DNA of 64,000 bases. Origin: Actinomycetota bacterium. GTDB taxonomy: Bacteria > Actinomycetota > Actinomycetes > Nanopelagicales > Nanopelagicaceae. The stretch is from NCBI GenBank assembly GCA_026392935.1, contig JAPLBE010000016.1, positions 101,381 through 165,380 on the forward strand. Direction: 5' to 3'. The translations under genes were made by a program, and so were the position numbers. Below the pieces are notes generated by a model, which was not told where the DNA came from, made no database searches, and saw only the letters and a program-made list of their open reading frames with translations. Every line of letters begins with the position of its first letter. Within the stretch, counting starts at the first letter, position 1. Shown here piece by piece: positions 53,787-64,000 of the stretch.

Positions 53787-54932
53787 ATGAGAGTAGCCGT
53801 ACCTAGGGAAATTCGTGATGGCGAGAAGCGCGTAGCGCTGGTGCCAGATGTAATAAATAAGTTAACTCGACTTGGTTTTGAAGTCGTCATTGAATCTGGG
53901 GCGGGCGACCATGCGCAAGCAACAGATGCTCTTTTTGCTGCAGCAGGTGCCATAGTAAAGAGTGGCAATGTCATCAGTGACGCCGACGTTGTTCTCTCAG
54001 TTACCTCACTTACTCCCGCTCAGATCGGTAGCCTGAAAAAAGGCGCTGTAACAATTTCTTTTCTCTCACCAGTAACAGCAGTTGATTCAATCGAAGCGGC
54101 TGAAAAGGCTGGAGTCACTGCGTTTTCATTAGAGCTTGTTCCTCGTATTTCACGTGCGCAATCAATGGATGCACTTACTTCACAGGCGTTGTGCGCGGGA
54201 TATCGCGCAGCACTTGTCGGCGCAGAACTTTCACCACGATTCTTCCCAATGTTGATGACAGCGGCAGGAACCGTTACACCGGCTCAAGTTCTTGTTCTTG
54301 GCGCAGGTGTTGCAGGTCTGCAGGCAATTGCAACTGCTCGCAGACTTGGTGGAGTTGTCAGCGCCTATGACGTTCGACCATCGTCAGCCGATGAAGTGAA
54401 ATCTATGGGTGCAACTTTTATCAACCTTGAACTTGAAGCGCTCGAAGGTGCTGGCGGTTATGCCCGCGAAATGACAGAAGAGCGCGCAGCAAAGCAACGC
54501 GAACTATTAACTCCATACATCGCAAAGTCACACGTTGTCATTACAACTGCAGCTGTTCCTGGTCGCACTGCGCCACAATTGATGACAGCACAAATGGTTG
54601 ATGCAATGGAAGCCGGAACAATCATTGTTGACCTCGCGGCAGAAACTGGCGGAAACGTTGAAGGTTCTAAGCCAGGTGAAATTGTTGTCACAGCAAAGGG
54701 AGTTCAAATTTGGGGCGGTAAAGATGTACCGAGCCAACTACCTTTCCACGCATCAAGCTTGTACTCACGCAACGTCGTTAATCTGCTTACTTTGATGACC
54801 ACTCCAAGCAAAGATGGATCAGCAGTTGCCCTCAATATTGATTTCACTGATGAGATTATTGATAAGTCAGCGGTAACTCACGCAGGTTCTAAACACACAC
54901 CGGGTGCTAGCGAGAAGGGCGGTGCAAACTAA
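53787..54932 (+). CDS. pntAA: NAD(P) transhydrogenase subunit alpha, part 1
   Basis: MRVAVPREIRDGEKRVALVPDVI; RPSSADEVKSMGATF; VDLAAETGGNVEGS. Confidence 0.94.
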   Translation: MRVAVPREIRDGEKRVALVPDVINKLTRLGFEVVIESGAGDHAQATDALFAAAGAIVKSGNVISDADVVLSVTSLTPAQIGSLKKGAVTISFLSPVTAVDSIEAAEKAGVTAFSLELVPRISRAQSMDALTSQALCAGYRAALVGAELSPRFFPMLMTAAGTVTPAQVLVLGAGVAGLQAIATARRLGGVVSAYDVRPSSADEVKSMGATFINLELEALEGAGGYAREMTEERAAKQRELLTPYIAKSHVVITTAAVPGRTAPQLMTAQMVDAMEAGTIIVDLAAETGGNVEGSKPGEIVVTAKGVQIWGGKDVPSQLPFHASSLYSRNVVNLLTLMTTPSKDGSAVALNIDFTDEIIDKSAVTHAGSKHTPGASEKGGAN

Positions 54933-55246
54933 TGGATGCAATCGCAATCATTTCCATCTTTACCCTTGCAGTATTCGTGGGCTTTGAAGTTGTGTCAAAG
55001 GTTTCATCAACACTGCACACCCCACTGATGTCGGGTGCGAATGCAATTCACGGTGTTATTTTGGTGGGAGCAATCATTGTTGCTGATCACAGCGAAACAA
55101 ACCTAGAACTTGGACTCTCACTTGCCGCAATTGTTCTTGCGACAATCAATATGGTTGGCGGATTTGTTGTCACCGACAGAATGCTTGAAATGTTTAAGCC
55201 TAAGAAAGATTCTCAAGGAACTAGCCAGAAGGGAGACTCCAAGTGA
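54932..55246 (+). CDS. pntAB: NAD(P) transhydrogenase subunit alpha, part 2
   Basis: 104 aa; VGFEVVSKVSSTLHTPLMSGANAIHGVILVGAI. Confidence 0.93.
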   Translation: MDAIAIISIFTLAVFVGFEVVSKVSSTLHTPLMSGANAIHGVILVGAIIVADHSETNLELGLSLAAIVLATINMVGGFVVTDRMLEMFKPKKDSQGTSQKGDSK

Positions 55247-56652
55247 ATAGCACTCTCTACAGCTTGATCGGCCTCGCTGCCGGTGTTGCTTTTATCTTGG
55301 CTCTCAAAGGCTTATCTCATCCAAAGACTGCCCGTCGCGGAAACTTGATTGGTGCATTCGGTGCAACTGTTGCAACACTTTCAGTTTTTCTCTACGTCAC
55401 CCCTTCACATGGTGAGGATATAGGACATTCACTTCCACTTCACAACCTCGGATGGATTCTTGGTGCGATTGTGGTTGGTCTCATCATTGGCGTGCCAGCT
55501 GCACGTAAAGTTGAAATGACTCAGATGCCACAGCTCGTTGCACTCTTTAACGGTGTGGGTGGTGGCGCTGCCGCACTCGTGGCAATCGTTGAATACTTAA
55601 ATCTTGGAGATACTGCAACAACTGCAGAAGTAATCTTCACAGTCTTTACTGTTGTTGTGGGCTGCGTTTCATTCAGCGGTTCGATCATTACATTTATGAA
55701 GTTGCAAGAGCTTATGACTACACGTCCTGTCGTATTTCCTGGTGGACGCTTTGTTATTGCAGGAACCCTTGCGGCTGTACTAGGTGTATCAGTATGGGTA
55801 GTTACAGCACTAGGAACTACACCTCTTCTTGTACTTGCAGTACTTTCGCTTCTCTTCGGTATTCTCTTCGTGCTTCCTGTTGGTGGCGCAGATGTACCGA
55901 TTGTTATCTCACTTCTTAATGCATTTACTGGTCTGACAGTTGCTGCTAGCGGTTACGTACTTTCATCAACACTTCTTATCATCGCCGGAACACTTGTTGG
56001 TGCATCAGGAACTATCTTGACAAGGCTTATGGCAGAAGCAATGGGTCGTTCACTATTCGGAACTCTCTTCGGTGCATTTACTGCAAAACCACAAGCAGTA
56101 TCTGAATCTGGTGAAGAACGTCCAGTACGTTCTGGCTCACCTGATGACGTTGCAATTTTGCTTAACTATGCGCGTCGCGTAGTTATCGTTCCTGGATTCG
56201 GACTTGCCGTAGCTCAGGCACAACACACGGTGCGCGAACTTGCAGACCTAATGCTCTCTAAAGGAATTGATGTTGCATATGGAATTCACCCAGTAGCAGG
56301 TCGCATGCCTGGTCACATGAACGTTCTTCTTGCGGAAGCAAATGTTCCTTATGACCAGTTAGCTGAAATGGATGAAGTAAATCCAACATTCGGTCAGACA
56401 GATGTCGCCATTGTTATCGGTGCAAACGATGTTGTTAATCCAGCTGCGCAGACAACACCGGGTTGCCCAATTTATGGAATGCCTATTTTGGAAGTTAACC
56501 ACGCATCGAACATCATCTTCTTGAAGCGCTCAATGCGCCCAGGATTTGCTGGTATCGAGAATGAACTTCTCTATGATCCAAAGACAATGCTTTTGTTCGG
56601 TGATGCTAAAGCTTCACTCACAAAAGTTGTTTCTGCCCTTAAAGCGCTCTAG
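55243..56652 (+). CDS. pntB: NAD(P) transhydrogenase subunit beta
   Basis: ARKVEMTQMPQLVALFNGVGGGAAALVA; GIHPVAGRMPGHMNVLLAEANVPYDQL. Confidence 0.95.
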   Translation: MNSTLYSLIGLAAGVAFILALKGLSHPKTARRGNLIGAFGATVATLSVFLYVTPSHGEDIGHSLPLHNLGWILGAIVVGLIIGVPAARKVEMTQMPQLVALFNGVGGGAAALVAIVEYLNLGDTATTAEVIFTVFTVVVGCVSFSGSIITFMKLQELMTTRPVVFPGGRFVIAGTLAAVLGVSVWVVTALGTTPLLVLAVLSLLFGILFVLPVGGADVPIVISLLNAFTGLTVAASGYVLSSTLLIIAGTLVGASGTILTRLMAEAMGRSLFGTLFGAFTAKPQAVSESGEERPVRSGSPDDVAILLNYARRVVIVPGFGLAVAQAQHTVRELADLMLSKGIDVAYGIHPVAGRMPGHMNVLLAEANVPYDQLAEMDEVNPTFGQTDVAIVIGANDVVNPAAQTTPGCPIYGMPILEVNHASNIIFLKRSMRPGFAGIENELLYDPKTMLLFGDAKASLTKVVSALKAL

Positions 56653-56664
56653 CTCAGAAGCGAC

Positions 56665-57693
56665 TTAACTTTCTTGAAGATCAGTTGGCGCATTGTGGAC
56701 GTCCGGAAACTTGGAGCGATTCAAGGGTTTCTTGGCATCTTCCTTGTAAATCGCTGGGATTGAACCAAGTAGTCCCTTTTGGAAATCTTCAAATGCTTGA
56801 AGAACTTCACGCTTTGTATTCATAACAAATGGACCCATCCAGGCAACAGGTTCTTTAATTGGTTGACCACCCAAAATAAAAAGCTCCATATTTGGTGAGC
56901 GCGATTCTTGCTGGTTTGCAGCTTTGACAACAATGGCATCGCCTTCTGCAAAGACAGTGAGCTGACCCATTCCTGTTGGGCGTTGTTCATCTCCTACAAA
57001 TCCATGTCCTGCCATTGTGTAGACAAGCGCGTTGTAATCCTTGCGCCATGGCAGACGAAGTTCAGCACCAGGTGCAAGAGTTGCATGAATTAATGTGATT
57101 GGAGTTTGAGTGGATCCCGGACCAACATGTCCATCTAATTCACCGGCAATAATGCGAATAAGCGATCCGCCATCAGTTGTAGTAAGCAGTGCAACATCGT
57201 TTGCACGTACATCTTGATACGCAGGTGGCAACCACTTCTTTGCAGCAGGAAGATTTACCCACAACTGAAATCCATGGAACAAACCACCAGACATCACTAA
57301 ATGCTCAGGGGGAGTTTCAATATGAAGAACACCACCACCAGCTGTCATCCACTGTGTATCGCCATCCGTAATTGTCCCGCCACCACCATTGGAATCTTTG
57401 TGATCAAAGATTCCATCAATAATGTATGTAACTGTTTCAAAACCACGATGAGGATGCCATGGAGTTCCCTTTGGTTCGCCCGGTGCATATTCAACTTCAC
57501 CCATTTGATCCAAGTGAATAAATGGATCAAGTTCTGCAAGATCTACACCAGCGAATGCGCGACGAACAGGAAAACCTTCTCCCTCAAATCCTTGCGGAGC
57601 AGTTGTAATGCTCTTAATTTTGCGTGCGCGTAAATGTGTTGCATCGCTAATTCGCGGAAGAATTGTTATGTCGCTAACGGTTACTGCTGGCAC
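56665..57693 (-). CDS. Pirin family protein
   Basis: RRAFAGVDLAELDPFIHLDQMGEVEYAPGEPKGTPWHPHRGFETVTYIIDG; start re-placed at GTG 57693 because GAAGGAG lies 6 nt upstream; the ORF track extends to 57861. Confidence 0.8.
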   Translation of the reverse strand: MPAVTVSDITILPRISDATHLRARKIKSITTAPQGFEGEGFPVRRAFAGVDLAELDPFIHLDQMGEVEYAPGEPKGTPWHPHRGFETVTYIIDGIFDHKDSNGGGGTITDGDTQWMTAGGGVLHIETPPEHLVMSGGLFHGFQLWVNLPAAKKWLPPAYQDVRANDVALLTTTDGGSLIRIIAGELDGHVGPGSTQTPITLIHATLAPGAELRLPWRKDYNALVYTMAGHGFVGDEQRPTGMGQLTVFAEGDAIVVKAANQQESRSPNMELFILGGQPIKEPVAWMGPFVMNTKREVLQAFEDFQKGLLGSIPAIYKEDAKKPLNRSKFPDVHNAPTDLQES

Positions 57694-57712
57694 AAATGAC
57701 TCCTTCTCGGGC

Positions 57713-57784
57713 GGCTCCAGTATTGGCTCCAGTATTGGCTCCAGTATTGGTTCCAGTGCTGGTTCCAGTGCTGGTTCCAAAACT
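57713..57784. repeat. 12-bp tandem repeat, six units (GGCTCCAGTATT x3, GGTTCCAGTGCT x2, GGTTCCAAAACT)
   Basis: Read directly; open in the minus frame as an (EPIL/EPAL) repeat upstream of pirin. Confidence 0.95.
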
Positions 57785-57907
57785 GACTCTGGTGTGAGCA
57801 CTAATGTAGTTGAACTTTCAACTACTCGCAACTTATCCGAATTGTGCTTGCAACACGTCAAAAGTGAGCACTATGCGAAGTGCGCTCAGAGCACGCGACG
57901 TTCTTGG

Positions 57908-59260
57908 CTACGTGGGCTCATTCGCCGAACGTGCAGGTGTGAAGAACTCTTTACCAAGAGGAGAAGTCCAGGTACATGATCCATCAGGGAAACTCTTAAT
58001 TGACCAACCATCGTGAGTTTTTAATCGGTGATGACGTCTGCACAGGGCGCCAATGTTTTCAGCAGAGGTTCTGCCACCACTTTCCCAACTTTGCGCATGA
58101 TCTAAATCAGAGAGAAGCGCAGATCTTCGACATCCAGGAAAGCGACATGTTCTATCTCGCGCAATGAGAAAATCCTTAAGATTTTGAGGCGGTTGATAAC
58201 TTTCTCGACCAAAATCAAGAAGATTTCCAGTCTGAGGCTCGGTGATGAATCGTTTCCACTGTGCATCTGATGCAAGCTCGCGAGCAATTGCTGCAGGAAT
58301 TGGACCATATCCTGCAAGCTGTCCTGGATTTTCAGCAAGACCGAGCAAGGTTGGAAGATCAATCGTGACATTAACGGTGAGTGGCCTGCGATGTGGCTGA
58401 ACCTCTTGCGCCATTGTTGCTAAGAAATCGGAGCAGATTGCAGAAAGTGCGTCAGCTCGCTTCATATCCTTATTTCGTTTCCCTGCATCAACCACGCCTA
58501 TGGATTCTTTTGAATCCTCACGTAAGATAAATGCTTCAATTGAGTTCATAACAATCTGCGCATCTGCAGCTGGAAGAATCGCCACGACAGTAGACATGCC
58601 ATCTACATCGTTATAACAACTAACGCGACGCATGGAGTGTGCACGTGTTGTCACATCCTCAAATTCCTCAGGTGCATATTTAGCTACAGAATTTCTTACA
58701 TGGTTTGCGACCTGTCCTGGAGTGTGAAACTCGGCAAATGCAATTGCCTTTGATTCGATTTCAAAAATTGCAGATTCACTCATTCCATCACGGATTGCAG
58801 CAGCGGTTTCACGTGCGATTACTGTTGCATGTGCTGATGAAATCTCACCAACAGCCAACGCCGAACATGTATTTGGAAGATTGTTAACGAGAGTTCTAGC
58901 AACATCAATCCGGTACTGAGCAGTTGCCGGAGCAAGTCGTAAGGCTGTTGAAATATCTTCACGTTCCGTTTCATCGACGCCAAACATCGCGCCTTCACCT
59001 TCGGTTGGATGCATGCCAGCGACGGCAGTGATTGCTCTTTGTTTGAGAGCAAATAACCAACCATCTTGCCGTTCAAGTGCGGAGAGAAAATCAATTTTGT
59101 CACTTGCATTGAGATTGAACGGATCTATGACAGCAAGCTTTTGAAGTGTTGATGCACTTGGTATTGCGCATAACAGAGCAGAAACCACGCGAGAAAGTGA
59201 ATTAACGTCCTGTGAATTAACCTCCTGTGAATTAACACTGTGTAGGCGAGCTGTGGTCAT
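57908..59260 (-). CDS. DUF222 / HNH endonuclease (13E12-like) protein
   Basis: C-terminal RDRTCRFPGCRRSALLSDLDHAQSWESGGRTSAENIGALCRRHHRLKTH; likely start MTTARLHS at 59260. Confidence 0.85.
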   Translation of the reverse strand: MTTARLHSVNSQEVNSQDVNSLSRVVSALLCAIPSASTLQKLAVIDPFNLNASDKIDFLSALERQDGWLFALKQRAITAVAGMHPTEGEGAMFGVDETEREDISTALRLAPATAQYRIDVARTLVNNLPNTCSALAVGEISSAHATVIARETAAAIRDGMSESAIFEIESKAIAFAEFHTPGQVANHVRNSVAKYAPEEFEDVTTRAHSMRRVSCYNDVDGMSTVVAILPAADAQIVMNSIEAFILREDSKESIGVVDAGKRNKDMKRADALSAICSDFLATMAQEVQPHRRPLTVNVTIDLPTLLGLAENPGQLAGYGPIPAAIARELASDAQWKRFITEPQTGNLLDFGRESYQPPQNLKDFLIARDRTCRFPGCRRSALLSDLDHAQSWESGGRTSAENIGALCRRHHRLKTHDGWSIKSFPDGSCTWTSPLGKEFFTPARSANEPT

Positions 59261-59406
59261 GTGGTGATAGTGGAGCGTTGGGGTGACATTTGATGAAGTA
59301 AAGAAGGCTGAAGGGAGTAATTGTGGAAAAGTATTTTCAGCGTAGTAACAATACGTATGCATTGAGGGCATTTTTATTACTGCGTGTAGAGATATAGAAT
59401 TCTGAC

Positions 59407-60330
59407 GTGAACAAGCACGCACCCAAGCTCAACAAAGTGGTCCTGTATTACGGGTTTACTCCTGTGGCAGATCCCGAGGCGATGCGTCTTTGGCAGAAAC
59501 AATTGTGCGAAACGTTAAATCTGAAGGGTCGAATTCTGATCTCACCCCACGGAATTAACGGAACAGTCGGCGGCGAAATGGCTGATGTAAAGAAATATGT
59601 TCGTGAAACCCGTAGCTATCAAGGTTTCAAAAACATGGTGTTCAAATGGTCAGATGGAACTGGCAATGAATTCCCTCGACTACGAGTCGTTGTGAAAGAT
59701 GAACTGGTCGCATTCGGAAATCCAGATGAAATTAAAGTTGATGAGAACGGCGTAATTGGTGGAGGAATACATCTTCGACCAGAACAAGTAGAAGAACTTG
59801 TAAAAGAGCGTGGTGATGAAGTTGTCTTCTTCGATGGTAGAAATGCATACGAAGCAAAAATCGGTAAATTCAAGAATGCAGTCGTACCTGATGTAGAAAC
59901 CTCACGCGACTTCGTAGCTGAAATTGAAAGTGGAAAATACGATCACCTCAAAGATAAACCAGTTGTTACCTATTGCACCGGCGGAATTCGCTGTGAAGTT
60001 CTCTCAGTTGTCATGAAAAATCGCGGCTTCAACGAGGTTTATCAAATAGATGGTGGAATTGTTAAGTATGGCAATCGCTTTGGTGATGACGCTTCTTGGG
60101 AAGGCTCGCTCTACATCTTCGATGACCGCATGTCTATGGACTTTTCAGATAAAGCAAAAGTAATTGGCAAGTGCGATAAGTGCAGTGCGCCGACAAAAGA
60201 CTTTCGAAATTGCAATACCGCATCATGTCACCAGTTAATTCTGCTCTGTGATGACTGCGCGTCACTCCCTTCAAATTTGAGTTGCACACATGACCAAAGT
60301 CTCAACCGCGATTCCGAAATGGTTGGCTAA
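59407..60330 (+). CDS. trhO: tRNA uridine(34) hydroxylase TrhO (rhodanese domain, UPF0176)
   Basis: [59 protein letters not shown]. Confidence 0.9.
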   Translation: MNKHAPKLNKVVLYYGFTPVADPEAMRLWQKQLCETLNLKGRILISPHGINGTVGGEMADVKKYVRETRSYQGFKNMVFKWSDGTGNEFPRLRVVVKDELVAFGNPDEIKVDENGVIGGGIHLRPEQVEELVKERGDEVVFFDGRNAYEAKIGKFKNAVVPDVETSRDFVAEIESGKYDHLKDKPVVTYCTGGIRCEVLSVVMKNRGFNEVYQIDGGIVKYGNRFGDDASWEGSLYIFDDRMSMDFSDKAKVIGKCDKCSAPTKDFRNCNTASCHQLILLCDDCASLPSNLSCTHDQSLNRDSEMVG

Positions 60331-60382
60331 CACTTCAACTCTCGCGCCCGCCAATGCCGACCCCCTGCCATAAGATTGACGC

Positions 60383-60964
60383 ATGATCTGGTGGCCGAAT
60401 GAGATTGCAACTCTCTCGCACGGACTAGTCACGTTGCGGCAAAGTGCTGAGAAAGATATTGATTCAATTTTTCAGGCATGCCAAGACCCACTCATTCCAG
60501 CATTCACAACCGTTCCAGCTGATTACACAATTGATCACGCAATAGATTTTGTGCGCTCTGATCCATTCTCTTTTGCCGAGCGCAGAGAGCTTCGCTTTGT
60601 GATTGATTATGGAAATGGGGCAGATGCAACATTTGCCGGAGTTATTTCACTTCACACAATCAACATTAAAAATCACACCGCAGAAATTGGCTATTGGATT
60701 GATTCCTCCCAACGCGGAAAAAACATTGGCACAATTGCAGCGCAGATGATTACCGATCTTGGAGTAACAGAGATTGGTTTTCGCAGAATAGAAGGTTTAG
60801 TTGATGTAGATAATCTCGCTTCCCAGCATCTACTTCAGAAAGCTGGATATGTACAAGAAGGAGTCCTGCAAAACAAGGTCACCCGCGATGACGGTAGGCA
60901 AATAGATATGGCACTCTTTGCAGTAACGAATCAGATGTGGGAGAGCCAGACATGGAATCGCTAG
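60383..60964 (+). CDS. GNAT family N-acetyltransferase
   Basis: AEIGYWIDSSQRGKNIGTIAAQMITDL; VDVDNLASQHLLQKAGYVQEGVL. Confidence 0.87.
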   Translation: MIWWPNEIATLSHGLVTLRQSAEKDIDSIFQACQDPLIPAFTTVPADYTIDHAIDFVRSDPFSFAERRELRFVIDYGNGADATFAGVISLHTINIKNHTAEIGYWIDSSQRGKNIGTIAAQMITDLGVTEIGFRRIEGLVDVDNLASQHLLQKAGYVQEGVLQNKVTRDDGRQIDMALFAVTNQMWESQTWNR

Positions 60965-61287
60965 CTCTCGTAGTATCCATTCTGGTCTCAATCTGCTTTT
61001 TCAGCGGACCCATCGGTCTCTTTCTTACTAGCCGCATGCTAACTAAGGTCACGACCAACCCGTTTACATTATTGCTACGAAGAACAGTATTGATAATTAA
61101 CGGATTACTCGGCTCAGCTATTTCATCCTTTTTCTTATTTGGCCCTATTCCTCTTTTTCTCAAAGCGATTTCACTTATCTCATTAGTTTTGAATGTCTGG
61201 GCGATAGATCGCGAATTTGGCGGAAACCTCACGAGCTATCTACGTCGTACTTTTAAAAATCGCCCCAGCCGGGATAAAGATGAGTAA
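60952..61287 (+). CDS. Small integral membrane protein
   Basis: MESLALVVSILVSICFFSGPIGLFLTSRML; overlaps the GNAT gene end. Confidence 0.55.
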   Translation: MESLALVVSILVSICFFSGPIGLFLTSRMLTKVTTNPFTLLLRRTVLIINGLLGSAISSFFLFGPIPLFLKAISLISLVLNVWAIDREFGGNLTSYLRRTFKNRPSRDKDE

Positions 61288-63055
61288 ATTTAAATTCTCA
61301 GCACTCTCCACAGCACTCGTCTTTTCACTTCTTGCTGCGACTTTTATTACCGCTCCATCAAGTTCTGCAGCAGATACCGTGCCGCGAAAGATCTTAACTG
61401 GGTGGGTTCCTTACTACTCTATGAAAACTGCACTACCAGATGTCTTGAACAATGTTGATTTGATAAAAGAAGTGATGCCATTTTGGTACACCTTGAAGTA
61501 CACCTCCAAGACTAAAACTATAGGAATTACAGATCTCTATGCCCCAGCAAACCCAAGTATTCCTATGTCAATACCTCTGACGGCTATGCGTAATGCAAAT
61601 TTGCAAATCATTCCAACCATTACTGATGGAACTGCCAAGGGTGTTCTCGCCGAGCTACTTAAATCACCGAGTTCGAGAAAGCAAATAATCGCCGCGATTG
61701 TGAATTTGATTCAGGTGAATAACTACGATGGAATCGATTTAGATTTCGAAGGTTTTGCTTTTGTTGATGGGAATACAACCTGGAAAGCAACTGCGCCGTT
61801 GTGGGCAACTTTTGTGAAGGAATTATCAGTTGTACTTCGTGCTCAAAACAAAATACTTTCTGTCTCCACGCCATATGTTCTCAACCCTGCAGATAAACAA
61901 AAAGGTTATTACGTCTATGCATGGGCAGATATTGCGTCTTCAATCGACAAACTCCGAATCATGACGTATGACTATTCAGTTTCTAAAGTTGGTCCATTAG
62001 GACCAATTACCTGGGCTGAAAGAACTGTGAAGTACGCAGTTTCAATCATGCCCGCCTCAAAAGTATTTGTTGGCGTCCCTGGCTACGGACGAGATTGGGT
62101 GACTGCAGTTTCTGGTGTGTGTCCATCAAACGTTGCTAACTCTGTAAAGGTTGGCGCAAAAGCTGCGACATTCGTAATGCGAGATGCACAAAATCTTGCT
62201 GCAACATATGGAGTAGTTCCAACGTATAACGAGCAATTTGGTGAAATGACTTTCACGTATCAAAAGGTGTACAACGGAACAACAGCGACTGGACTTTCAA
62301 CATCATGTACGGCAACCCGTACTGCCTGGTATCAAGATGCACGCGGTTGGGCTCTGCGGGCAGCACTGGTTACGAAGTACAGAATTGGTGGAATCACTGC
62401 ATGGACATTCGGCATGGAAGAACCACTTGCCATGGAGTCCATCAGAAATGTTGCGAAAGAAATTGCACCAGATCAAGTAAATGTCACGGCAAGTGTTGAT
62501 AAGAATGAAATCAACTATGGTGAAGCAATAGCGATTGAATCAAACTTTGCAATTAAAGATAAATCTCCACTAGTAAATGTGCCTGTGCGTATTGAAGCTA
62601 AATCAGCCACTGACGAGACGTGGAGATTGCTCAGTACAGTTTCAACTGACGCGGAAGGAAAGATTGCAAAATCTTTGATTCTAGGAAAATCTGCAGTTCT
62701 GCGACTTTATACAGAATCATCGTGGGAGAGAGCTGAAGGTGTTTCGCAAGAAATCCCGATAACTGTTATACGTCGCGTCGTTATAAACCCACCAACGTCG
62801 GTTAAATCAGGTAAAGCATTTACCTTAGAAGGCAGTGTGCGCCCAAGGACTGCTGGGGTAGGAGTGATTTTGGAGAAGCTAGTTAACAATGAGTGGAAGA
62901 TCGTTGATGAATCAGCTACTACAGATAGCAACGGAGTATTTACTTTTGAACTGCCAGCCCAGAGTAGAAGTATTCAGACTCTCAGAGTATCTCTTCGAGA
63001 AGATCCAGACTGGACTGCGGTAACAGGCCAAACATTCAATATCATTATCCGGTGA
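61280..63055 (+). CDS. Secreted glycoside hydrolase family 18 protein with C-terminal Ig-like modules
   Basis: Signal peptide [43 protein letters not shown] (DxxDxDxE); GVPGYGRDW. Confidence 0.87.
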   Translation: MSKFKFSALSTALVFSLLAATFITAPSSSAADTVPRKILTGWVPYYSMKTALPDVLNNVDLIKEVMPFWYTLKYTSKTKTIGITDLYAPANPSIPMSIPLTAMRNANLQIIPTITDGTAKGVLAELLKSPSSRKQIIAAIVNLIQVNNYDGIDLDFEGFAFVDGNTTWKATAPLWATFVKELSVVLRAQNKILSVSTPYVLNPADKQKGYYVYAWADIASSIDKLRIMTYDYSVSKVGPLGPITWAERTVKYAVSIMPASKVFVGVPGYGRDWVTAVSGVCPSNVANSVKVGAKAATFVMRDAQNLAATYGVVPTYNEQFGEMTFTYQKVYNGTTATGLSTSCTATRTAWYQDARGWALRAALVTKYRIGGITAWTFGMEEPLAMESIRNVAKEIAPDQVNVTASVDKNEINYGEAIAIESNFAIKDKSPLVNVPVRIEAKSATDETWRLLSTVSTDAEGKIAKSLILGKSAVLRLYTESSWERAEGVSQEIPITVIRRVVINPPTSVKSGKAFTLEGSVRPRTAGVGVILEKLVNNEWKIVDESATTDSNGVFTFELPAQSRSIQTLRVSLREDPDWTAVTGQTFNIIIR

Positions 63056-63348
63056 TGGTAAAGACTGCAGATAAAATCGAAGAAGAGATTCGCGCAATCT
63101 TTTCTGGTGATACTCCGTGGGTCACCATTGTGTGGGACGACCCGGTAAATCTTCAGACCTATGTTGTCTATGTATTTATGGAGCTATTTGGTTATTCAAA
63201 GGCTCGCGCAACCGAATTAATGTTGCAAGTGCATAACGATGGGAAAGCTACTGTCTCTTCAGGTAGTCGTGAAGAGATGGAACATGATGTGGCTAGGCTT
63301 CATGAATACGGTCTGTGGGCTACTTTGCAGCGCGGGGACCAACTGTGA
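63055..63348 (+). CDS. clpS: ATP-dependent Clp protease adaptor ClpS
   Basis: [53 protein letters not shown] start assumed. Confidence 0.93.
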   Translation: MVKTADKIEEEIRAIFSGDTPWVTIVWDDPVNLQTYVVYVFMELFGYSKARATELMLQVHNDGKATVSSGSREEMEHDVARLHEYGLWATLQRGDQL

Positions 63349-63935
63349 GCACAACCGAGGGATTTAAGCGCCACGGTGATCATTCATATGTTGCACAATT
63401 TGCAGATAGCGAGAAAGAAGTATTACTTAATCTCTGCGAACAAATCGTTGAACTTTTAGCAGAACGAACCGACCACGGACATGAAGATCCTTTGGCGGCA
63501 ATGGTAGGAATTACTTCTCACGACTCTCCTCCCGAAGATGATGTATTGCATCGTTTATTACCTAATGCATATGCAGATTCAGTTGATGCATCTGAATTCC
63601 GCAGATATACAGAATCAACACTTCGAGCGAAGAAGCAGGCACACGCAATTTCGATGCGTATTCATCTCAAAAGTGCAGATGATGGAATCGTTGATTTAGA
63701 TCACGATAATGCGAATGCCTGGCTTGGTGCCATTAACGATATTCGTTTAGCACTCGGGGTCCGGCTCAAAGTTGGCGAAAATACTAATGAGCATTTAGAA
63801 ATACTTTCACCGGATGATCCGCTACGCGGTGTCTATGCGGTTTATACCTGGCTAGGTTGGTTGCAAGAGTCACTTCTCTCTGCTCTCATTGATGATGCGG
63901 ATGAAGATGAAGAATCCCAACTTGGGAATTCCTAG
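63345..63935 (+). CDS. DUF2017 family protein
   Basis: GTG start overlapping clpS; conserved clpS-DUF2017-M67 order. Confidence 0.78.
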   Translation: MSTTEGFKRHGDHSYVAQFADSEKEVLLNLCEQIVELLAERTDHGHEDPLAAMVGITSHDSPPEDDVLHRLLPNAYADSVDASEFRRYTESTLRAKKQAHAISMRIHLKSADDGIVDLDHDNANAWLGAINDIRLALGVRLKVGENTNEHLEILSPDDPLRGVYAVYTWLGWLQESLLSALIDDADEDEESQLGNS

Positions 63936-63947
63936 TAAGATACGCAT

Positions 63948-64000
63948 ATGACTTTAGAAATTTCGCGTGCACATGCGGATGCGATTCTTGAGCAATCTCG
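63948..64000 (+). CDS. M67 (JAMM/MPN) metallopeptidase, N-terminal fragment
   Basis: MTLEISRAHADAILEQS, the typical N-terminus of the gene after DUF2017; truncated by the window end. Confidence 0.6.
   Translation, partial: MTLEISRAHADAILEQS

Noticed and set aside
57713-57784. CRISPR-like array
   Set aside because: Contiguous 12-bp units without spacers; a simple minisatellite
57908-59260. HNH/DUF222 gene as a mobile intron or homing element
   Set aside because: No flanking repeats, interrupted gene or intron structure; such DUF222-HNH genes are ordinary in actinobacteria

Overview
The window is a gene-dense chromosomal segment from a lower-GC actinobacterium. Gene content and order (AdnAB, WhiB7, Kgd, mycoredoxin, Ni-SOD, SigR/RsrA, UPF0182, DUF3039, ClpS-DUF2017-M67) resemble Mycobacterium/Streptomyces core neighbourhoods. 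A freshwater acI/Nanopelagicales-type genome is my inference only. I find no prophage, transposon or CRISPR array.

Main blocks:
- fum, xseBA, ispH, rmuC, ychF, typA
- adnA-adnB, katG, nudC, uvrD2, whiB7, a TOMM/ThiF-like protein, a metalloprotease, a Lon-like protease and UPF0182
- initiator tRNA, copA, hisN, rsgA, aroA, an SRAP protein, sigR-rsrA, Ni-SOD/SodX, mycoredoxin and kgd
- a compact Tad pilus locus
- prfB, ftsEX, smpB and ssrA (tmRNA)
- argF, pntAA/Ab/B, pirin, an HNH protein, trhO, GH18, clpS, DUF2017 and M67

Most interesting observations:
1. A complete attenuator-like leader upstream of whiB7: a 49-codon uORF, an intrinsic terminator, and a mutually exclusive antiterminator pairing that uses the end of the uORF.
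2. A recurring TANNNT-N6/7-ATG/GTG arrangement implying widespread leaderless transcription. It includes two divergent gene pairs served by back-to-back -10 hexamers one base apart.
3. A katG terminator that appears to lie inside the coding sequence of convergent adnB.
4. Domain losses: a Lon-like protease without its PDZ domain, a UvrD2 without its C-terminal Cys/HRDC region, and a degenerate GGDEF protein at the head of the Tad locus.
5. Short tandem repeats at gene starts and in intergenic DNA.

All assignments come from reading the sequence; no database searches were run.
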